A program made the translations under genes and the position numbers. The notes beneath the pieces are model-generated. The model was given only the letters and a program-made list of their open reading frames with translations, had not been told where the DNA came from and did no database searches. A DNA stretch of 52,279 nt, from the NCBI GenBank assembly GCA_963845285.1, contig CAWJRO010000032.1:1-52279 (forward strand). The letters run 5' to 3'. Within the stretch, counting starts at the first letter, position 1. Each line of letters opens with the position of its first letter. This DNA is from Methanobacterium_C sp963845285 (lineage in GTDB: Archaea > Methanobacteriota > Methanobacteria > Methanobacteriales > Methanobacteriaceae). Shown one piece after another: positions 48,873-52,279 of this stretch.

Positions 48873-49970
48873 TTAGGATTCATCCAGTTTAATGGTTGAA
48901 ATTTCCTCTAACCTTGTTTTAATTTCTTCAGGATTACTAAATGTGTTTTTTAATATATTCCAGATTTCAAGGATATTTGCTTTTTCTAATCCTTCAAACT
49001 GTGGCAGTATATAAGAGGATACAGCATCTTCCAACATATGATCTGTACCACCAATTTTTTCTCGTTCTATCACATATTCTGCCAAATCCTTGAAAATTGC
49101 AGGACCTAACTGGCGATAATTATTTATTTCAAGGAGATCCTGGATTTTTAGGACATATTCTTTACTCAAACCATTACCCCAGCTACTTATAAGTTGTTTG
49201 AAATCTTCATCATCAGGTAAATTAATGTAAATAAAAGTAAACCGTCTCATGAAAGCGTAAGACATCTCAAAGAGGTAATCTTTATCATAAACATTCATTG
49301 TGGCAATTATACGCCAGTTGTTACCCACATAATATGTTGAGGTTTCTGGATCGAAGCAACTCCTGTTTTTATCAGTCTTTTTTATTTCAATGGATTTTCC
49401 ATCACATTTGTAGGGCAGTGTCACTCCCTGCCCCGATAAAACTGTGAAAAGCTGACCGAATGCTTTATCAATATCTGCACGATTTATTTCATCTATAATG
49501 AGCCATTTATTCTCTTTTATAGATTTTAGGAAGGTTCCTTCTTCAAAGGTTAACTTTCCATCTTCATTTGGTATGTAACCTCCAATAGTGTCGAAGGTGG
49601 TCCAGTCGGATGTTGCAGTGGTTAAAATTGAACCGTCTGTGAATTTCAAGTCTTCAGCAACTTTACAAACGTCTTCTGCAAGGTTAGTTTTCCCTGTTCC
49701 AGGTGCACCCGTGAGCATTATATGTTTTTTGGAGTTTAGGGTTCCGCAGATTTGATGGAAAATTTTCTTCTTTGTAACTATATTTGTTTCTATTTTTTCG
49801 GGGTTTAAACAAACATCAGGGCAATCTGGAACTTTTTGGGGTTGAAAATTTTCCATTTTGTGGAATATTTCCTTATATTTAGGGTCTTTTTTGACATAAA
49901 CTGTTTTAATTTGCGCCCATTTTATCTGATCGATTTCGGTTAAAGTCTTTCGATTCGAAAAAGTTTTCAT
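48873..49970 (-). CDS. McrB-like AAA+ motor subunit
   Basis: 365 residues. Walker A GAPGTGKT (88-95), Walker B WLIIDEINRAD (156-166, the EINRAD motif of McrB/MoxR-like proteins) and sensor region IIATMNVYDKD ... MRRFTF. Lacks its own DNA-recognition domain, which is supplied by the upstream 633-residue protein (65-base overlap). Likely powers translocation for the McrC-like nuclease. Confidence 0.85.
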   Translation of the reverse strand: MKTFSNRKTLTEIDQIKWAQIKTVYVKKDPKYKEIFHKMENFQPQKVPDCPDVCLNPEKIETNIVTKKKIFHQICGTLNSKKHIMLTGAPGTGKTNLAEDVCKVAEDLKFTDGSILTTATSDWTTFDTIGGYIPNEDGKLTFEEGTFLKSIKENKWLIIDEINRADIDKAFGQLFTVLSGQGVTLPYKCDGKSIEIKKTDKNRSCFDPETSTYYVGNNWRIIATMNVYDKDYLFEMSYAFMRRFTFIYINLPDDEDFKQLISSWGNGLSKEYVLKIQDLLEINNYRQLGPAIFKDLAEYVIEREKIGGTDHMLEDAVSSYILPQFEGLEKANILEIWNILKNTFSNPEEIKTRLEEISTIKLDES

Positions 49971-51807
49971 TAAACTCCAGTTTATCTACAATTTTCCAAT
50001 CGACTTTCCTGAGATGAACATATTCTTCATATAATAGGGTTTCCGTATATGATATGGGGCTTTTGGGATCTTTAGGATTTATGTAATCACTTTTAACAGT
50101 ACCTATTCCCATAATACCTTTCAATCCGGAATTAGCTACTATAATATCTCCTTTTTTGATAATGTTAGTGAAATTCCATATCATCTGTGCTGAAGACTTT
50201 TTAGATTCTCCATAATCTTCAATCAATTTTTTATTAATATCTTCAACAGACTTAAACTTAGAATAATCTACTTTATCACTGAACCATCCAATTCCAATAC
50301 ATTCATCTTTTTTATAAAGTTCCCAAAGTTTTTCTCTCCTGTCCCATTCCCCTGGTGTTATTTTCCAGATTTTAGGGTTAAACCCAGTTTCGTTTATAAG
50401 TTCTTTTTCATCTTTTTGGTCCCAATAGATATAATTGCCTAAATATGATGGTTTTGTTCCTGTTAAATGCATTGGTGTGACTCTACTGCACATCCAAAAT
50501 ACGTCACCTCTGTGTGTCCCTATTTTTTTGTAGGTTTCAAAAGGTAAAGATGATTCTTTTACATGGGCCAATAGGTCACGGTTACAACTTTCGCATTGAG
50601 AATATTTCTTTTCATCGCAGTGATAGGTTCCATTTTCTTTATGAAAATCATTAACTACTTTATTTGTTAGATCACATGTATGTGACCAAAAACGAAGCTT
50701 TCTCTCTTTTTTTAATATTTCCATTGCAGTTTTAGCTGTAAGATTATTTAAAGCTATTTTATAGAAAAATTTTCGAACATTTAAACTGTATTTATATGTG
50801 AAAGTTTCTTCAGGAGTTATATTAACTACCAATTCATTTCCTAAATCGGTTAATTTTAAATCGTTTTTATACACCAAGTTTAAAGTTCGTGCACTATTAA
50901 GGTTATATTGGGGACTATTTTCTTTTTTAAATCTCTGATAATATGCTTTCCAATAATTGTTATCTTCAATTTTTTCTTTTAAAATCTTGAAAAGTTTTTC
51001 TTCTGTAAGATTTTTGTCTTTTGAGATCAAATAACAGATATCACGGACAATGTGGGCTCTACCTGCATCTAATTCATTGTAATCTACATCCATGTAATAA
51101 TCAAATACACCCTCTTTTTTATTATCTTCAGTTAAATCAGTTTTCTCATTGAGTTCATGGTTTGAAAATGGAAAAAATTTGTATAATAAATGCGTAAAAC
51201 AGAAGTTATCCATTTCAATTTCTATTTTTTCTTCTTTGAATTTTAAGATAATTTCATTCAAATACTCAAATTTTTGGCCAGTTGAAAGTTCATCATACGG
51301 TTTGTTGAATTTATTAAGTTTTTTCTGGTAGTATTCATCCATTTTTTCTGCAAAATGTTCAAGATGTTCTGTTTTATAGATAGGAAGGACTTTTTGGGGA
51401 TTATAACAATATATGATCTTTTTTGCTACGATCTTATCCCCACCAAAATATTTTATATCCTCCCACTGTGCATCTACCTTATCTGCGATTCTTATGGAAT
51501 CATCAACAACAATTTTAAGTAATTTTTTAAAGGTTCCAATTTGTTTCTTTGCATTTATTGCATATTGAGCAGTTCCCACCTTAATTGCACCAAAGTCTTT
51601 GAGTTTAAATTCGATATAATAAATAAAATAAGGTTTTTTACCGGGATTGTAAATATCTTCAGGAAAAAGTAAATCTATTTTTTCAGGATGGTCTTTAAAT
51701 GGATATAAATTAATGAAATCTTCATAATAACTCCGTGAATCTCCAAAATCTTCTTCAAATTCTTTTTTAAAATTTTCAGCTTTTGAATTTAGTTCGTTTA
51801 TTTCCAT
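49906..51807 (-). CDS. McrB-type specificity protein with C-terminal EVE-like domain
   Basis: 633 residues. Helical N-terminal region (1-330), a middle segment with a CxxC pair (CESCNRD near 415), and a C-terminal domain (about 480-595: WKITPGEWDRREKLWELYKK, DECIGIGWFSDKVDYSKF, IIKKGDIIVANSGLKGIMGI) that has the EVE/PUA-like modified-base reader pattern. It probably chooses targets for the McrB/McrC-like pair. First gene of the three-gene operon. Confidence 0.72.
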   Translation of the reverse strand: MEINELNSKAENFKKEFEEDFGDSRSYYEDFINLYPFKDHPEKIDLLFPEDIYNPGKKPYFIYYIEFKLKDFGAIKVGTAQYAINAKKQIGTFKKLLKIVVDDSIRIADKVDAQWEDIKYFGGDKIVAKKIIYCYNPQKVLPIYKTEHLEHFAEKMDEYYQKKLNKFNKPYDELSTGQKFEYLNEIILKFKEEKIEIEMDNFCFTHLLYKFFPFSNHELNEKTDLTEDNKKEGVFDYYMDVDYNELDAGRAHIVRDICYLISKDKNLTEEKLFKILKEKIEDNNYWKAYYQRFKKENSPQYNLNSARTLNLVYKNDLKLTDLGNELVVNITPEETFTYKYSLNVRKFFYKIALNNLTAKTAMEILKKERKLRFWSHTCDLTNKVVNDFHKENGTYHCDEKKYSQCESCNRDLLAHVKESSLPFETYKKIGTHRGDVFWMCSRVTPMHLTGTKPSYLGNYIYWDQKDEKELINETGFNPKIWKITPGEWDRREKLWELYKKDECIGIGWFSDKVDYSKFKSVEDINKKLIEDYGESKKSSAQMIWNFTNIIKKGDIIVANSGLKGIMGIGTVKSDYINPKDPKSPISYTETLLYEEYVHLRKVDWKIVDKLEFNENFFESKDFNRNRSDKMGAN

Positions 51808-51840
51808 ATTTCCACCTATTTAAAATAATACTAAATATTT

Positions 51841-52279
51841 TTATTCAATTAATGGGATTTCTTCTTTAATGGCTTCATTAAGCTCATGCATCATAAAACC
51901 AATTCCTTTACATTTACTAAGAGGATTATAAACCTTTTTATCTGTGAAAATATCATTAACCATCTTAGTGTAATTTTTGCCACCTAAAACAATTATATTA
52001 TCATATTTATCCAGTTCTTGGGTTGATTTAGAAGATTTTAGTTCATCTAAGGTTATGGGATTTGATTTTTTATTATTAAAACTCACGTTGTATGTGCCCG
52101 GTACAGTATCATCTGGAAATAAAAATCCGTACTTTGCTGATAATATACACCATGATGTGGGATAAAACTTTTCAGCATATTCACGACATTTAGTTGTAAA
52201 AGGGCCTATATACACATATTTAGCTTTTGTTGGTCCATTTTGAGGTTCTTTATCCCATATTTTCTTGCTTCCACAGGGT
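51841..52279 (-). CDS. DUF6884-like protein (N-terminus outside window)
   Basis: Open to the right edge; visible 146 residues: PCGSKKIWDKEPQNGPTKAK at the edge, YIGPFTTKCREYAEKFYP, WCILSAKYGFLFPDDTVPG, IVLGGKNYTKMVNDIF. CGxxK...LYxGP, ILSAKYGL and the ending fit DUF6884. Function unknown; found near defence genes. Its 3' end is duplicated at 47439-47582. Confidence 0.75.
   Translation of the reverse strand, partial: PCGSKKIWDKEPQNGPTKAKYVYIGPFTTKCREYAEKFYPTSWCILSAKYGFLFPDDTVPGTYNVSFNNKKSNPITLDELKSSKSTQELDKYDNIIVLGGKNYTKMVNDIFTDKKVYNPLSKCKGIGFMMHELNEAIKEEIPLIE

Overview
The window most likely comes from a methanogenic archaeon of the Methanobacteriales, probably Methanobacterium-like. Reasons: AT-rich DNA, TATA-type promoters, GGAGG/GGTGAT ribosome binding sites, a histone-fold protein, zinc-ribbon/TFB-like genes, Trk and MFS transporters typical of the group, and a head-tail virus with the gene order known from methanobacterial viruses such as psiM2. 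This assignment is inference; no 16S gene is present.

Left 29.2 kb (1-29,254): a head-tailed provirus, cut by the left edge of the window and read almost entirely leftward. From right to left: tyrosine integrase (28.0-29.2 kb); an MFS transporter on the + strand; a short + strand gene with operator-like repeats; an early operon (25.5-18.8 kb) of about 16 small genes including a ParB-like protein with a histone fold at its C-terminus, an OB-fold/SSB-like protein, a SWIM zinc finger and other small zinc-binding proteins; an ion-transport cassette (trkH, trkA, and a Na+/H+ antiporter under a fluoride riboswitch, 14.7-18.5 kb); small membrane proteins and a TFB-like protein; holin-like proteins; then terminase, a minor head protein carrying an ADP-ribosyltransferase domain, portal, a tRNA-like gene, protease-scaffold, major capsid and connector genes. 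The integrase lies next to a UvrD/Rep-family helicase gene that stops abruptly, so the provirus appears to sit inside that gene; the helicase C-terminal part should be beyond the left edge. Two cloverleaf-like, three-hairpin elements (11.40 and 19.6 kb) lie between viral genes.

29.3-37.5 kb is a host island: two complete MNT/HEPN loci whose HEPN toxins are both frameshifted, a tRNA-Leu, a tandem duplication of a fasciclin gene plus a small CxxC gene, a third MNT gene followed by a HEPN stub, and a three-gene cassette (unknown protein, SecB-like protein, PD-(D/E)XK nuclease) that looks like an undescribed defence or toxin-antitoxin-chaperone module. 37.5-43.1 kb holds a Rad50/YhaN-like and Mre11/YhaO-like pair and a DUF6508-ADP-ribosylglycohydrolase fusion. 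Fragments of both rad50 and mre11, and of an early viral gene, lie nearby as debris (33.65 and 43.85-44.1 kb).

44.2-52.3 kb: HTH regulators, a DUF3467-like protein, a MarR-MFS operon, and a McrBC-type restriction system with a separate EVE-like modified-base reader. That system is bracketed by 144-bp direct repeats made from the 3' end of a DUF6884-like gene. Overall the window is accessory-rich: provirus, anti-virus systems and recombination scars side by side.
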